The position numbers and the translations under genes were made by a program. A DNA stretch of 64,000 nucleotides from Nocardia africana NBRC 100379. GTDB taxonomy: Bacteria; Actinomycetota; Actinomycetes; Mycobacteriales; Mycobacteriaceae. Location: NCBI RefSeq assembly GCF_001612635.1, contig NZ_BDAV01000014.1, forward strand, positions 124,001 to 188,000, written 5' to 3'. Shown in pieces: positions 1 to 8,158 of the stretch. The notes under the pieces are model-generated. The model had not been told where the DNA came from. It saw only the letters and a list, made by a program, of their open reading frames with translations, and made no database searches. Positions within the stretch are counted from its first letter, which is position 1. Every line of letters starts with the position of its first letter.

Positions 1-804
1 ACCGGCGGCCACCGGTGACTGCGTCGCGTACAGGGCCCAGTCGTCGAAGCGGAACGGACGGTGGAACCAGATCGAATGATTCACGGTGGCGGCCACGATC
101 CGGTCGTGGCCCCACGACAGCCCGTGCGTGGTGATGATCGAATCCAGCACCGTGGTGTCGGACGAATATCCCAGCGTCGCCACGTGGATCAGCGGATCGT
201 CGGGCAGTTCGCCGTCGGCCTTCATCCACACACGGTTGTGGTTGAGGGTGCCGCCGGTGCCCTTGAGGATCCAGGCCGGATCGTTGGTGTAGCGCATATC
301 GATCGGATGCGGCGCCTGCACGAACATCTGCAGTTTGTCCTCGAACCCGGAGAAGGACTCCTCCACCCGGGGCAGGCCGTCCGGATCGGGCACCTGCGGC
401 TGCGGGCTGGCGTGTTCCAGGCCCTTGGCCCAGTCCTGGAACGCCGCCAGCATCACGAACAGTTCCTGATCGTCCTGATACGCCGTCACCGTGCGGTTGG
501 CGAAGGCCCGCCCGTCACGATGGCGCTCGACCCGGTATTCGATCGGTTTGCGCACATCACCGCCCCGCACGAAATGAGCGTTGACCGCGTGCACCGGGCG
601 TCCCGGTCCGACCGTGCGGCCGGCCGCGATGATCGCCTGCGCCACCAACTGGCCGCCGAAGGTGCGACTCCACACCTTCTCCGGATGGTGACCGAGGAAG
701 ACGTCCTCGCCGATCTCCTCGAGCTCGAGCAGGCCGAGCAGGACGGCGAGATCGCCGCCGCTCTCGCGGCCGGTCCCGACCGATTCGCCCAGTGATGCGC
801 TCAC
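1..804 (-). CDS. tesB: Acyl-CoA thioesterase II, 3' end cut by window edge
   Basis: Hydrolyses acyl-CoA to free fatty acid and CoA in the cytoplasm. Translating the minus strand from a GTG at 804 gives a TesB-type N-terminus: an acidic region with LLELEEIGEDVFLG, then the family segment RTFGGQLVAQAIIAAGRTV and VHAVNAHFVRGGD. At least 268 codons are present and the end lies beyond base 1. The start is one base after the pyruvate kinase stop (806-808), so the two are almost certainly co-transcribed; the same pyk-tesB pairing occurs in mycobacteria (from memory). No odd features in the visible part. Confidence 0.88.
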   Translation of the reverse strand, partial: MSASLGESVGTGRESGGDLAVLLGLLELEEIGEDVFLGHHPEKVWSRTFGGQLVAQAIIAAGRTVGPGRPVHAVNAHFVRGGDVRKPIEYRVERHRDGRAFANRTVTAYQDDQELFVMLAAFQDWAKGLEHASPQPQVPDPDGLPRVEESFSGFEDKLQMFVQAPHPIDMRYTNDPAWILKGTGGTLNHNRVWMKADGELPDDPLIHVATLGYSSDTTVLDSIITTHGLSWGHDRIVAATVNHSIWFHRPFRFDDWALYATQSPVAAG

Positions 805-805
805 C

Positions 806-2224
806 TCAGTGGTCCTCCTCGCCGATGCGATGCACGTGGATCAGGTTCGTGGAGCCGACGGTACCCGGCGGGGAGCCGGCCACGATCACCACGAGATCGC
901 CCTTGGCGTAGCGATTCAGCGACAGCAGTTCCTTGTCGACCTGGCCGATCATCTCGTCGGTGGTGCCCACCGGCGGGACGATGAAGGTCTCCACACCCCA
1001 GGTCAGCGCCAGCTGGCTGCGCACCTCCGGCAGCGGGGTGAACGCCAGCAGCGGCAGCGTGGTGTGCAGGCGGGCCAGCCGGCGCACGGTGTCGCCGGAC
1101 TGGGTGAAGGCCACCAGCGCCTTGGCGTTGAGCCGCTCGCCGATATCGCGGGCCGCGTAGGAGATCACGCCGCGCTTGGTCCGCGGGACGTGGGTCAGCG
1201 GCGGCACCCGGGTCGAGGACTCCGATTCCACGGCGTGCACGATGCGCGCCATCGTCCGCACCGTTTCGATCGGATACTGGCCGACCGAGGTCTCACCGGA
1301 GAGCATGACGGCGTCGGCGCCGTCGAGCACCGCGTTGGCGACGTCGGAGGCCTCGGCGCGGGTCGGGCGGGAGTTGCCGATCATCGACTCCAGCATCTGG
1401 GTGGCGACGATGACGGGTTTGGCGTTCTCCCTCGCCATCTGGATCGACCGCTTCTGCACCAGCGGCACCTGCTCGAGCGGCAGCTCGACGCCGAGGTCGC
1501 CACGGGCCACCATGATCGCGTCGAAGGCGAGGACGATCGCCTCGAGATTGTCGATGGCCTCGGGCTTTTCGAGTTTGCCGATCACCGGCACCCGGCGGCC
1601 GACGCGGTCCATGACGTCGTGGACGAGCTCGACGTCGGAGGGAGACCGCACGAACGACAGGGCGATGAAGTCCACGCCGAGCCGCAGGGCGAATTCCAGA
1701 TCCTCGATGTCCTTGTCGGACAGGGCGGGAACGGACACATCCATCCCCGGCAGCGAGACGCCCTTGTTGTTGGAGACCGGACCGCCTTCGGTGACGCGGC
1801 ACACCACGTCGTTGCCCTCGACGCGGACCACGGTCAGCCCGACCTTGCCGTCGTCGACGAGCAGCCGGTCACCGGCCTTGGCGTCCTCGGATAGTTGTTT
1901 GTAGGTGGTGGAGACGCGATCGTGGGTGCCTTCCACGTCGTCGACCGTGATCCGCACCTCCTCGCCCGTCGCCCACACGGTGCGGCCCTCGATGAACCGG
2001 CCCAAGCGGATCTTCGGCCCCTGCAGGTCGGCGAGGATGCCGACCGCACGGCCCATCTGCTCGGCGGCGTGCCGCACCTTGTGATAGTTCTCGGCGTGAT
2101 CGGCGTGTTCTCCGTGACTGAAATTCAACCGGGCCACGTCCATGCCGCTGTCGACAAGTTCACGGATCCGGTCCTCGGTGGCGGTGGCCGGCCCGAGAGT
2201 GCACACAATCTTTGTCCGTCGCAT
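806..2224 (-). CDS. pyk: Pyruvate kinase
   Basis: Converts phosphoenolpyruvate and ADP to pyruvate and ATP, the last step of glycolysis. The 472-residue protein starts MRRTKIVCTLGPAT and carries the family motifs LNFSHG near residue 35, GKLEKPEAIDN and MVARGDLGVELP in the central barrel (about 215-245), and ATQMLESM near 275, followed by the C-terminal allosteric domain. Length is normal for the family. The ATG at 2224 is preferred; an in-frame GTG lies directly before it at 2227. A Crp-like palindrome lies about 70 nt upstream. The partner downstream is tesB, one base away. Confidence 0.97.
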   Translation of the reverse strand: MRRTKIVCTLGPATATEDRIRELVDSGMDVARLNFSHGEHADHAENYHKVRHAAEQMGRAVGILADLQGPKIRLGRFIEGRTVWATGEEVRITVDDVEGTHDRVSTTYKQLSEDAKAGDRLLVDDGKVGLTVVRVEGNDVVCRVTEGGPVSNNKGVSLPGMDVSVPALSDKDIEDLEFALRLGVDFIALSFVRSPSDVELVHDVMDRVGRRVPVIGKLEKPEAIDNLEAIVLAFDAIMVARGDLGVELPLEQVPLVQKRSIQMARENAKPVIVATQMLESMIGNSRPTRAEASDVANAVLDGADAVMLSGETSVGQYPIETVRTMARIVHAVESESSTRVPPLTHVPRTKRGVISYAARDIGERLNAKALVAFTQSGDTVRRLARLHTTLPLLAFTPLPEVRSQLALTWGVETFIVPPVGTTDEMIGQVDKELLSLNRYAKGDLVVIVAGSPPGTVGSTNLIHVHRIGEEDH

Positions 2225-2295
2225 CACGCACCGAGCCTAGTCCTGCCGCCGCAGTGGCGCTGATCGGCACACCCCGCACTGTCAATCGACGAAAA

Positions 2296-2311
2296 TATGA
2301 CGCACGTCACA
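2296..2311. promoter_or_regulatory. Crp/GlxR-like half-palindrome upstream of pyk
   Basis: The sequence TATGACGCACGTCACA fits the Crp-family core TGTGA-N6-TCACA at 9 of 10 positions. It lies between the TM2 gene stop (2331) and the pyk start (2224), in an A/T-richer stretch suitable for the pyk promoter. Glycolytic genes are known Crp/GlxR targets in related Corynebacteriales. Binding is inferred, not shown. Confidence 0.4.
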
Positions 2312-2330
2312 TACTTGGCCGGCATGGTCG

Positions 2331-2807
2331 TCACTCCTGCAAGGGCCGGTTGTACGGATCGCGAACTTTGCCGGTGAGGATCAGAATCGCGTCGATGAAC
2401 GGCCAGATTCCACCCAGACCGCAGGTGAACAGCGTGACCAGGAGCTGGGCGACGCCGATGCCGGTGTAGCCGAGATAGAACCGGCCGATCCCGAGACCGC
2501 CGACGAACAGTTGCAGCAGCCCGGCGGTCAGCTTCGATTTGTCCGAGAGCGGTTCGCCGTACATGTTGCGCCCGTACGGCGCCTCCGGGTCCATGCCGTA
2601 CGGCGCGGGCGGGTAGCCCGGGCCGGGGGCGTACGGCTGGGCGTAAGGGTCGGCAGGCTGGCCGTACGGCTGGCTGTGGCCGTAGGGGCCGGACTGGGCC
2701 GCTCCGTAGGGGCCGGATTCGCCGTAGCCGCCCGGATTTCCCGGTCCGGTACCCGGTGCCCCGTACTGCGGGCCGTAGCCCGGCTGCGGCTGATAGGGGT
2801 CGGTCAC
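2331..2807 (-). CDS. TM2-domain membrane protein with Pro/Tyr/Gly-rich N-terminus
   Basis: Function unknown. The 158-residue protein has a long low-complexity N-terminal half rich in Pro, Tyr and Gly (repeated PYG and YG motifs), then a TM2 domain at about residues 95-158: SDKSKLTAGLLQLFVGG, then FYLGY, then a second hydrophobic helix with the typical GGIWPFIDAILIL. Two transmembrane helices are predicted by eye. The GTG at 2807 is chosen because a perfect AGGAGG precedes it at suitable spacing (2812-2818). It sits 31 bases downstream of lgt on the same strand and is probably co-transcribed. Family members are common in actinobacteria next to envelope genes; no activity can be assigned. Confidence 0.85.
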   Translation of the reverse strand: MTDPYQPQPGYGPQYGAPGTGPGNPGGYGESGPYGAAQSGPYGHSQPYGQPADPYAQPYAPGPGYPPAPYGMDPEAPYGRNMYGEPLSDKSKLTAGLLQLFVGGLGIGRFYLGYTGIGVAQLLVTLFTCGLGGIWPFIDAILILTGKVRDPYNRPLQE

Positions 2808-2838
2808 GAAGTCCTCCTGATTCGAGCGGTGGGCCCGC

Positions 2839-4131
2839 TCAGCTCTTGTCCGCCTTCTTCCGGCCCGGCTTACCCGACGTGCCGTCGGCCCGCTGCTCGC
2901 TGTTCCCGGCGGTGGGGACACCGGCCGCATCCTTGTCATCGGCGGACGGATCCGGTTCGTTGCCGGTCTCGGCCACATCGGAGGGGCCGGAGGTGGACTC
3001 ACCCGATTCGCCGGATGGGGAGATGGCGCCCGCGTCGGGCTTCCCGGCCGCCGTCGAGTCGTCGGCCTTCGCGGCGGAATTCGGATCGTCCTCCGGTGTC
3101 GCGGCGTCGCCCGGCTTCTCGCCGTCGGCGGATTCGCCGGCCGTAACGGCAGGCGCGCTTGCAGCGGCCGCGGCTTCCTGTCCGGCGGCGCCGTGCTTGC
3201 GCAGCGCACCCCACTGCCAGGGCCAGGGGCGCTCACCGCCGGCGGCGAGCTGTGCGGCGGCTTCGCGGCCCTTGGTGGCGAGGGCGAAATAGGCCAGCGC
3301 ACACAGGAATACGATCGCCGAGGTGTAGGAGTTGACCCGGATGCCGAAGATGTGGGTGGCCTCGTCGTCGCGCAGCAGCTCGACCCAGAAGCGGCCGAAG
3401 GTGTAGATCGCGACGTACAGGGCGAACAGGCGGCCGTGGCCGATCCGCCAGCGTTTGTCGACCGCCACCAGCACCAGGACGCCGAGCAGATTCCAGATCA
3501 GCTCGTAGAGGAAGGTCGGCTGCACGACCTTCTCCACCACGCCGGTGGACACGCCGTTCATCATGTCCAGCTGGCCGTCGGAGTCGAATCGCAGATAGAT
3601 CTCGAGGCCCCACGGCAGATCGGTCTTGCGGCCGTAGAGCTCCTGGTTGAAGTAGTTGCCGAGGCGGCCGATGGCCTGGGCGAGCAGAATCGCGGGAGCG
3701 ATGGCATCACCGAACGCGGGCAAGGGGATTCGATACACCCGGCAGCCGATCCAGGCGCCGACGCCGCCGAGCAGCACCGCACCCCAGATACCGAGGCCGC
3801 CCTCCCAGATCTTCAGCGCGTTGATCGCATGCCCGCCGGCGCCGAAATACTTCTCCCAGTCGGTGGCCACGTGGTAGAGCCGGCCGCCGACGAGTCCGAA
3901 CGGCACCGCGAACATCGCCACGTCGAGGACCTTGCCCGGCTCGCCGCCGCGCTCGCGCCAGCGCCGCTCACCCCACCAGATCGCGACGATGATGCCGATG
4001 ATGATGCAGATCGCATAGGCGCGCAGCGGGAACGGCCCCACATCCCATACGCCTCGCGGCGGACTGGGAATATAGGCCAGTAGTGCCCCACCGTGCATAT
4101 CGACGCCGTCTGCCAGGACTGGAAAAGTCAC
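2839..4131 (-). CDS. lgt: Prolipoprotein diacylglyceryl transferase with long acidic tail
   Basis: Transfers diacylglyceryl from phosphatidylglycerol to the lipobox cysteine of prelipoproteins in the cytoplasmic membrane. The N-terminus has YIPSPPRGVWDVGPFPLRAY, followed by several membrane helices, and the Lgt signature is visible as AIGRLGNYFNQELYG. After the last helix comes a hydrophilic Ala/Asp/Ser/Pro-rich tail of roughly 120 residues ending in Lys-rich GRKKADKS, as in mycobacterial Lgt. I chose the GTG at 4131; an ATG at 4098 is the alternative, giving 419 residues. It follows trpA by 50 bases and precedes the TM2 gene. Its substrates in this window include the PBP lipoprotein and BtuF. 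Confidence 0.93.
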   Translation of the reverse strand: MTFPVLADGVDMHGGALLAYIPSPPRGVWDVGPFPLRAYAICIIIGIIVAIWWGERRWRERGGEPGKVLDVAMFAVPFGLVGGRLYHVATDWEKYFGAGGHAINALKIWEGGLGIWGAVLLGGVGAWIGCRVYRIPLPAFGDAIAPAILLAQAIGRLGNYFNQELYGRKTDLPWGLEIYLRFDSDGQLDMMNGVSTGVVEKVVQPTFLYELIWNLLGVLVLVAVDKRWRIGHGRLFALYVAIYTFGRFWVELLRDDEATHIFGIRVNSYTSAIVFLCALAYFALATKGREAAAQLAAGGERPWPWQWGALRKHGAAGQEAAAAASAPAVTAGESADGEKPGDAATPEDDPNSAAKADDSTAAGKPDAGAISPSGESGESTSGPSDVAETGNEPDPSADDKDAAGVPTAGNSEQRADGTSGKPGRKKADKS

Positions 4132-4181
4132 GGGCCCCACCGTAACGGAGGGGGCGCGCTCCGCCCAGTTCGCGTCGCCGA

Positions 4182-4973
4182 TCAGCTGGTGACGGCCGCC
4201 GAACGCACGCCCTCGGCCAGTTCCGCGGTGAGCTTGCGGACCTGGTCCAGCCCTTCTCCCGCGGCCGTGACCAGCGCCGAGCCGACGATCACTCCGTCGG
4301 CGTAGGAAGCGATTTCGGCCGCCTGCGCACCGCTGCGCACGCCCAGGCCGACACCGACCGGGATATCGGAGTGCGCGCGCACCCGCGCGCACAGTTCCGG
4401 TGCCGCCGAGGACACCGCGTCGCGCGCGCCGGTGACACCCATGGTGGAGGCGGCGTAGAGGAATCCGCTACTGGCCTCGATGGTCTTGACCAGGCGCTCC
4501 TCGGTGGAGGAGGGAGCGACCAGGAAGATGCGGTCCAGATCGTGGGCGCGGGAGGCCTCGAACCACTCCCCCGCCTCCTCGGGAATCAGGTTGGGGGTGA
4601 TCAGCCCGAGACCACCGGCCGCGGCCAGGTCACGGGCGAAGCGATCGACGCCGTACTGCAGCACCGGATTCCAGTAGGTCATCACCACAGCGTTGCCCCC
4701 GGCGGCGGTGATGGCCTCGACGACGGTGAACACGTCACGTACCCGCACGCCGCCGCGCAGGGCCTGCTCCGTGGCGGCCTGGATGGTGGGGCCGTCCATC
4801 ACCGGATCGGAGTAGGCGATACCGACTTCGATGATGTCACAACCGGATTCGACCATCGCGGTGCACACGTCGATGGATCCGGCCAGGTCCGGGTAGCCCG
4901 CGGGCAGGTATCCGATCAGCGCGGCGCGGCCCTCGCCGCGACTGGCCGCGAAGGTCGATTCCAGACGGCTCAC
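4182..4973 (-). CDS. trpA: Tryptophan synthase alpha subunit
   Basis: Cleaves indole-3-glycerol phosphate to indole and glyceraldehyde 3-phosphate; indole is channelled to TrpB. The 263-residue TIM-barrel protein contains the family motifs LIGYLPAGYPD, DIIEVGIAYSDPVMDGP and VGLGVRSG, with the catalytic Glu and Asp in the second motif. The GTG start overlaps the trpB stop by four bases (GTGA), so translation is coupled. It is last of the contiguous trpC-B-A set; lgt follows after 50 bases. Confidence 0.96.
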   Translation of the reverse strand: MSRLESTFAASRGEGRAALIGYLPAGYPDLAGSIDVCTAMVESGCDIIEVGIAYSDPVMDGPTIQAATEQALRGGVRVRDVFTVVEAITAAGGNAVVMTYWNPVLQYGVDRFARDLAAAGGLGLITPNLIPEEAGEWFEASRAHDLDRIFLVAPSSTEERLVKTIEASSGFLYAASTMGVTGARDAVSSAAPELCARVRAHSDIPVGVGLGVRSGAQAAEIASYADGVIVGSALVTAAGEGLDQVRKLTAELAEGVRSAAVTS

Positions 4974-6244
4974 GAGTGTTTCTCCTCCGGGGCGGCGGCG
5001 TCGTCGAACAGGCCGAACCAGCGCGCCGCGGTATCCATGTCCTTGTCGCCGCGTCCGGACAGATTCACCAGAATGATTGCGCCCGAACCCAATTCGCGGC
5101 CCAGCTGCAAGGCGCCGGCCACCGCGTGCGCCGATTCGATGGCCGGGATGATGCCCTCGGTGCGCGAGAGCAGCAGCAGCGCGTCCATCGCCTCGACATC
5201 GGTGATCGGCCGGTATTCGGCGCGGCCGATGTCCTTCAGGTAGGCGTGCTCGGGTCCGACACCGGGATAGTCCAGACCGGCCGAGATGGAATGCGATTCG
5301 ATGGTCTGGCCGTCCTCGTCCTGCAGCAGGTACGAGTAGGCGCCCTGGAACGCACCCGGCCGGCCGCCCGCGAAAGTGGCTGCGTGCCTGCCGGTTTCGA
5401 CACCGTCACCGGCCGCCTCGTAGCCGATCAGCCGCACGCCCTCGTCGTCGAGGAACGGGTGGAAGATGCCGATCGCGTTCGATCCGCCGCCCACGCACGC
5501 CACGACGGCATCGGGCAGCCGGCCGGTCTGCGCCTGCACCTGTACCCGCGCCTCGAGGCCGACGACGCGCTGGAAATCGCGCACCATCAGCGGGAACGGA
5601 TGCGGCCCGGCGGCGGTGCCGAAGCAGTAGTAGGTCTCCGAGGCGTTGGTGACCCAGTCGCGCAGCGCCTCGTTGATCGCGTCCTTCAACGTCTGCGATC
5701 CGGTGGTCACCGACACCACCCGGGCGCCGAGTAGTCGCATCCGGGCGACGTTGAGCGCCTGGCGGGCGGTATCGACCGCGCCCATGTAGATCACGCACTC
5801 GAGGCCGAGCAATGCACAGGCGGTGGCGGTCGCGACACCGTGCTGACCGGCGCCGGTCTCGGCGATGACGCGGGTTTTGCCCATGCGCTGGGCGAGCAGG
5901 GCCTGGCCCAGCACGTTGTTGATCTTGTGCGAACCGGTGTGGTTCAGATCCTCGCGCTTGAGCAGGATGCGGGCGCCGCCGGCGTGCTCGGAGAGCCGCT
6001 TGCATTCGAAGACCGGCGAGGGCCGGCCCGCGTAATCGCGCTGCAGCCGGTCGAGTTCGGCCAGGAAGTCGGGATCCAGGCGGGACTTGTCGTATTCGGC
6101 GGAGACCTCTTCGATCACCGCCATCAGTGCCTCGGGCACGTGCCGGCCGCCGTAGACGCCGAAGTGGCCGCCGACATCCGGTTCGTGGCTGCGGTGGGTG
6201 ACGCCCTCGCTGGCCTGGGGCAGCTGCTCGTGCACGCCGGTCAT
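4970..6244 (-). CDS. trpB: Tryptophan synthase beta subunit
   Basis: PLP enzyme that joins indole and L-serine to make L-tryptophan. The 424-residue protein has GGHFGVYGGRHVPEAL near the N-terminus, the PLP lysine at about K107 within NHTGSHKINN, and the glycine-rich phosphate-binding GGGSNAIG. It carries a typical N-terminal extension before the conserved core. Its ATG overlaps the trpC stop (ATGA) and its stop overlaps trpA (GTGA). This is the standard TrpB1 type that pairs with TrpA. Confidence 0.97.
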   Translation of the reverse strand: MTGVHEQLPQASEGVTHRSHEPDVGGHFGVYGGRHVPEALMAVIEEVSAEYDKSRLDPDFLAELDRLQRDYAGRPSPVFECKRLSEHAGGARILLKREDLNHTGSHKINNVLGQALLAQRMGKTRVIAETGAGQHGVATATACALLGLECVIYMGAVDTARQALNVARMRLLGARVVSVTTGSQTLKDAINEALRDWVTNASETYYCFGTAAGPHPFPLMVRDFQRVVGLEARVQVQAQTGRLPDAVVACVGGGSNAIGIFHPFLDDEGVRLIGYEAAGDGVETGRHAATFAGGRPGAFQGAYSYLLQDEDGQTIESHSISAGLDYPGVGPEHAYLKDIGRAEYRPITDVEAMDALLLLSRTEGIIPAIESAHAVAGALQLGRELGSGAIILVNLSGRGDKDMDTAARWFGLFDDAAAPEEKHS

Positions 6245-7065
6245 CGGGTGACACCCCGCCGCAGCGGACGCGGGCAGGACGGATGGGTGCCCGCGGTCAC
6301 CAGCTCGGAGACGGCGGCACGCGGGTCGCCGCTGGTCACGAGGCTCTCGCCGACCAGCACCGCATCGGCGCCGGCGCCGGCGTAGGCGAGCAGGTCGGCG
6401 GTGCCGCTGACGCCGGATTCGGCGACCCGGATGACCTCGGTGGGCAGTCCGGGCGCGATGCGGGCGAAGACGTCGCGATCGACCTCGAGGGTCTTCAGGT
6501 TGCGGGCATTCACGCCGATGACGGAGGCGCCGGCGGTCAGTGCCCGATCCGCCTCCTCCTCGGTGTGCACCTCGACCAGCGCGGTCATGCCCAGCGATTC
6601 GGTGCGATCGATCAGCGAGGCCAGCACGTCCTGTTCCAGGGCGGCCACGATCAGCAGGATCACGTCCGCGCCGTGCGCACGCGCCTCGTGGATCTGGTAC
6701 GGGCCGACGACGAAGTCCTTGCGCAGGATCGGCACGTCGACGACCGCGCGGACCGCGTCCAGATCGTCGAGGGAACCGTGGAAGCGGCGGCCCTCGGTGA
6801 GCACGCTGATGATGCGCGCACCACCGTCCTCGTAGGACTTCGCCAGGCTGGCCGGGTCCGGGATGTCGGCGAGCTCACCCTTCGAGGGGCTGGCGCGCTT
6901 GACCTCGGCGATGACTCCGATCCCGTCCGCGTGCAGTGCGGCGAGCGCATCGCGCGGCGAGGGTGCCGCGGCGGCGGCCTTCTTGACGGCCTGGAAATCC
7001 AGGAGGGCTTCCCGAGCGGCCACATCCGCACGGACCCCGTCGAGAATCGAGTCGAGTACCGTCAT
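6241..7065 (-). CDS. trpC: Indole-3-glycerol phosphate synthase
   Basis: Closes the indole ring, converting CdRP to indole-3-glycerol phosphate. The 274-residue barrel shows IAEVKRASPSKG near residue 52, PILRKDFVVGPYQI near 110, GVNARNLKTLEVD and ESLVTSGDP. It is monofunctional: no fused TrpF domain follows, and no trpF lies nearby. A 151-base leader separates it from the upstream membrane-protein gene, unlike the tight coupling to trpB downstream, so an internal promoter or leader control is possible. Confidence 0.97.
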   Translation of the reverse strand: MTVLDSILDGVRADVAAREALLDFQAVKKAAAAAPSPRDALAALHADGIGVIAEVKRASPSKGELADIPDPASLAKSYEDGGARIISVLTEGRRFHGSLDDLDAVRAVVDVPILRKDFVVGPYQIHEARAHGADVILLIVAALEQDVLASLIDRTESLGMTALVEVHTEEEADRALTAGASVIGVNARNLKTLEVDRDVFARIAPGLPTEVIRVAESGVSGTADLLAYAGAGADAVLVGESLVTSGDPRAAVSELVTAGTHPSCPRPLRRGVTR

Positions 7066-7086
7066 CTGGCTCGAATCCTTTCTGGG

Positions 7087-7128
7087 GAGACGGACTTGCT
7101 ACCTGAGAATCCCCCCAGGTGCTGTCTC
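7087..7128 (-). promoter_or_regulatory. Nested hairpin in the trpC leader
   Basis: In the 151-base gap before trpC, read on the minus strand, GAGAC pairs with GTCTC and encloses a second stem ACCTG/CAGGT with a G-rich loop. The structure ends about 20 bases before the trpC ATG. There is no Trp-rich leader peptide that I can see, so classical attenuation is not supported. It may affect mRNA processing or ribosome access; the role is inference. Confidence 0.3.
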
Positions 7129-7216
7129 ACCGATGCTGATAAAGAGTAAATGGAAGGGTAAGCCGAGCCGAAGGCGGGGTGTGACGCCTGCCGCCCGGCA
7201 CGCCGTGGTATCGCGC

Positions 7217-8158
7217 TCATCGGCCCGGCTCGTCGTCGGTCGGATCGGCGCCCGCGTCGAGCGCGTCCCACAGCACGCGCTGCGAGAGTTCGCCCGACTC
7301 CGGCTCCGGGGTGTGCGGAGAGGACTTCGGCGTCGCAGTCGGGGGCGCGTCGGCGCCCGACTCCGCGTCGCCCGTGCGGCGTCGGTCGGCGACCTGTTCC
7401 GCGGCCGCGGCCCGGCGGAACACCGGGTTGTCGTACTTGCCCGACATGCGGGCGGTCGTTTCGGGCATGCGGGCCAGCAGCACCCCGGCGGCGAAGGCGG
7501 CGAGCGCGCCGACGACGCTGAGCGCGGCCGGGAACGTGGCGGCCGTGGCGGCGTCGACGTGCGCGCGGGCGGGCAGTTCGGCGAGCCGGGCGGCCCGTTC
7601 GGCGATCGTGCCGTGGTGGGTCAGCAGGGCCAGGCCGGGCACCGCCGCGACCGCGGCGACCAGCGCCACCACCACCCCGATCAGCCGGCGCAGCCAGCCC
7701 CTGGTGGCGAAGACGGCCGCGATCGAGGCCAGCAGCACCAGCGCCAGTGGCGTCAGCGCCCCGAACCAGAGACCGCCGTTGAGATGCTGGGTGCGCGGTT
7801 CGGTCAGGCCGTCGGAGGAACGCAGCGTCACCCAGGTCATGCGCGAGGAGGCCCACAGCGCGCCCGCGCCGACGGCGAGCAGCAGGACCGGCAGCACGGG
7901 GCGGGCGCGTTTCGGTGTCGTGTCCTCGGCGGTATCCGTCTCGGGAACGTAGCGGTCGGGGTCACCGTCGCCGGACCGTTGGGTGGCCTGGTCGTCGACG
8001 CCCGGTGGAACCGGCGCGCGATCGGCGGCGGAGCCGGCGGCATCGGACCGCGGCGGGCTCGCCGCGGTGGACGACGCGCCGTTCGTGCCCGGCACGGACG
8101 TGCCTTCCGGGCGGTCCGGCGAATGTCGTTGGGCTGGATCGGATTCCGGATTACTCAT
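7217..8158 (-). CDS. Trp biosynthesis-associated membrane protein
   Basis: Member of the actinobacterial family found between trpE and trpC. The 313-residue protein starts with a polar Pro/Ser/Asp-rich stretch of about 85 residues, then has four hydrophobic segments (VLPVLLLAVGAGALW, a LTPLALVLLASIAAVFA helix, VVALVAAVAAVPGLALL and ALSVVGALAAFAAGVLL), and a polar C-terminal tail. The start codon overlaps the trpE stop (ATGA at 8155-8158), which indicates translational coupling. The biochemical role is not known; its fixed position suggests a link to tryptophan or precursor handling. Confidence 0.85.
   Translation of the reverse strand: MSNPESDPAQRHSPDRPEGTSVPGTNGASSTAASPPRSDAAGSAADRAPVPPGVDDQATQRSGDGDPDRYVPETDTAEDTTPKRARPVLPVLLLAVGAGALWASSRMTWVTLRSSDGLTEPRTQHLNGGLWFGALTPLALVLLASIAAVFATRGWLRRLIGVVVALVAAVAAVPGLALLTHHGTIAERAARLAELPARAHVDAATAATFPAALSVVGALAAFAAGVLLARMPETTARMSGKYDNPVFRRAAAAEQVADRRRTGDAESGADAPPTATPKSSPHTPEPESGELSQRVLWDALDAGADPTDDEPGR

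Noticed and set aside
61..795. 244-codon plus-strand frame opposite tesB
   Set aside because: Arg/His/Val-rich shadow of the thioesterase reading frame; no family features.
7066..7216. Classical Trp attenuator with Trp-codon leader peptide
   Set aside because: No short frame with tandem Trp codons exists in this gap.
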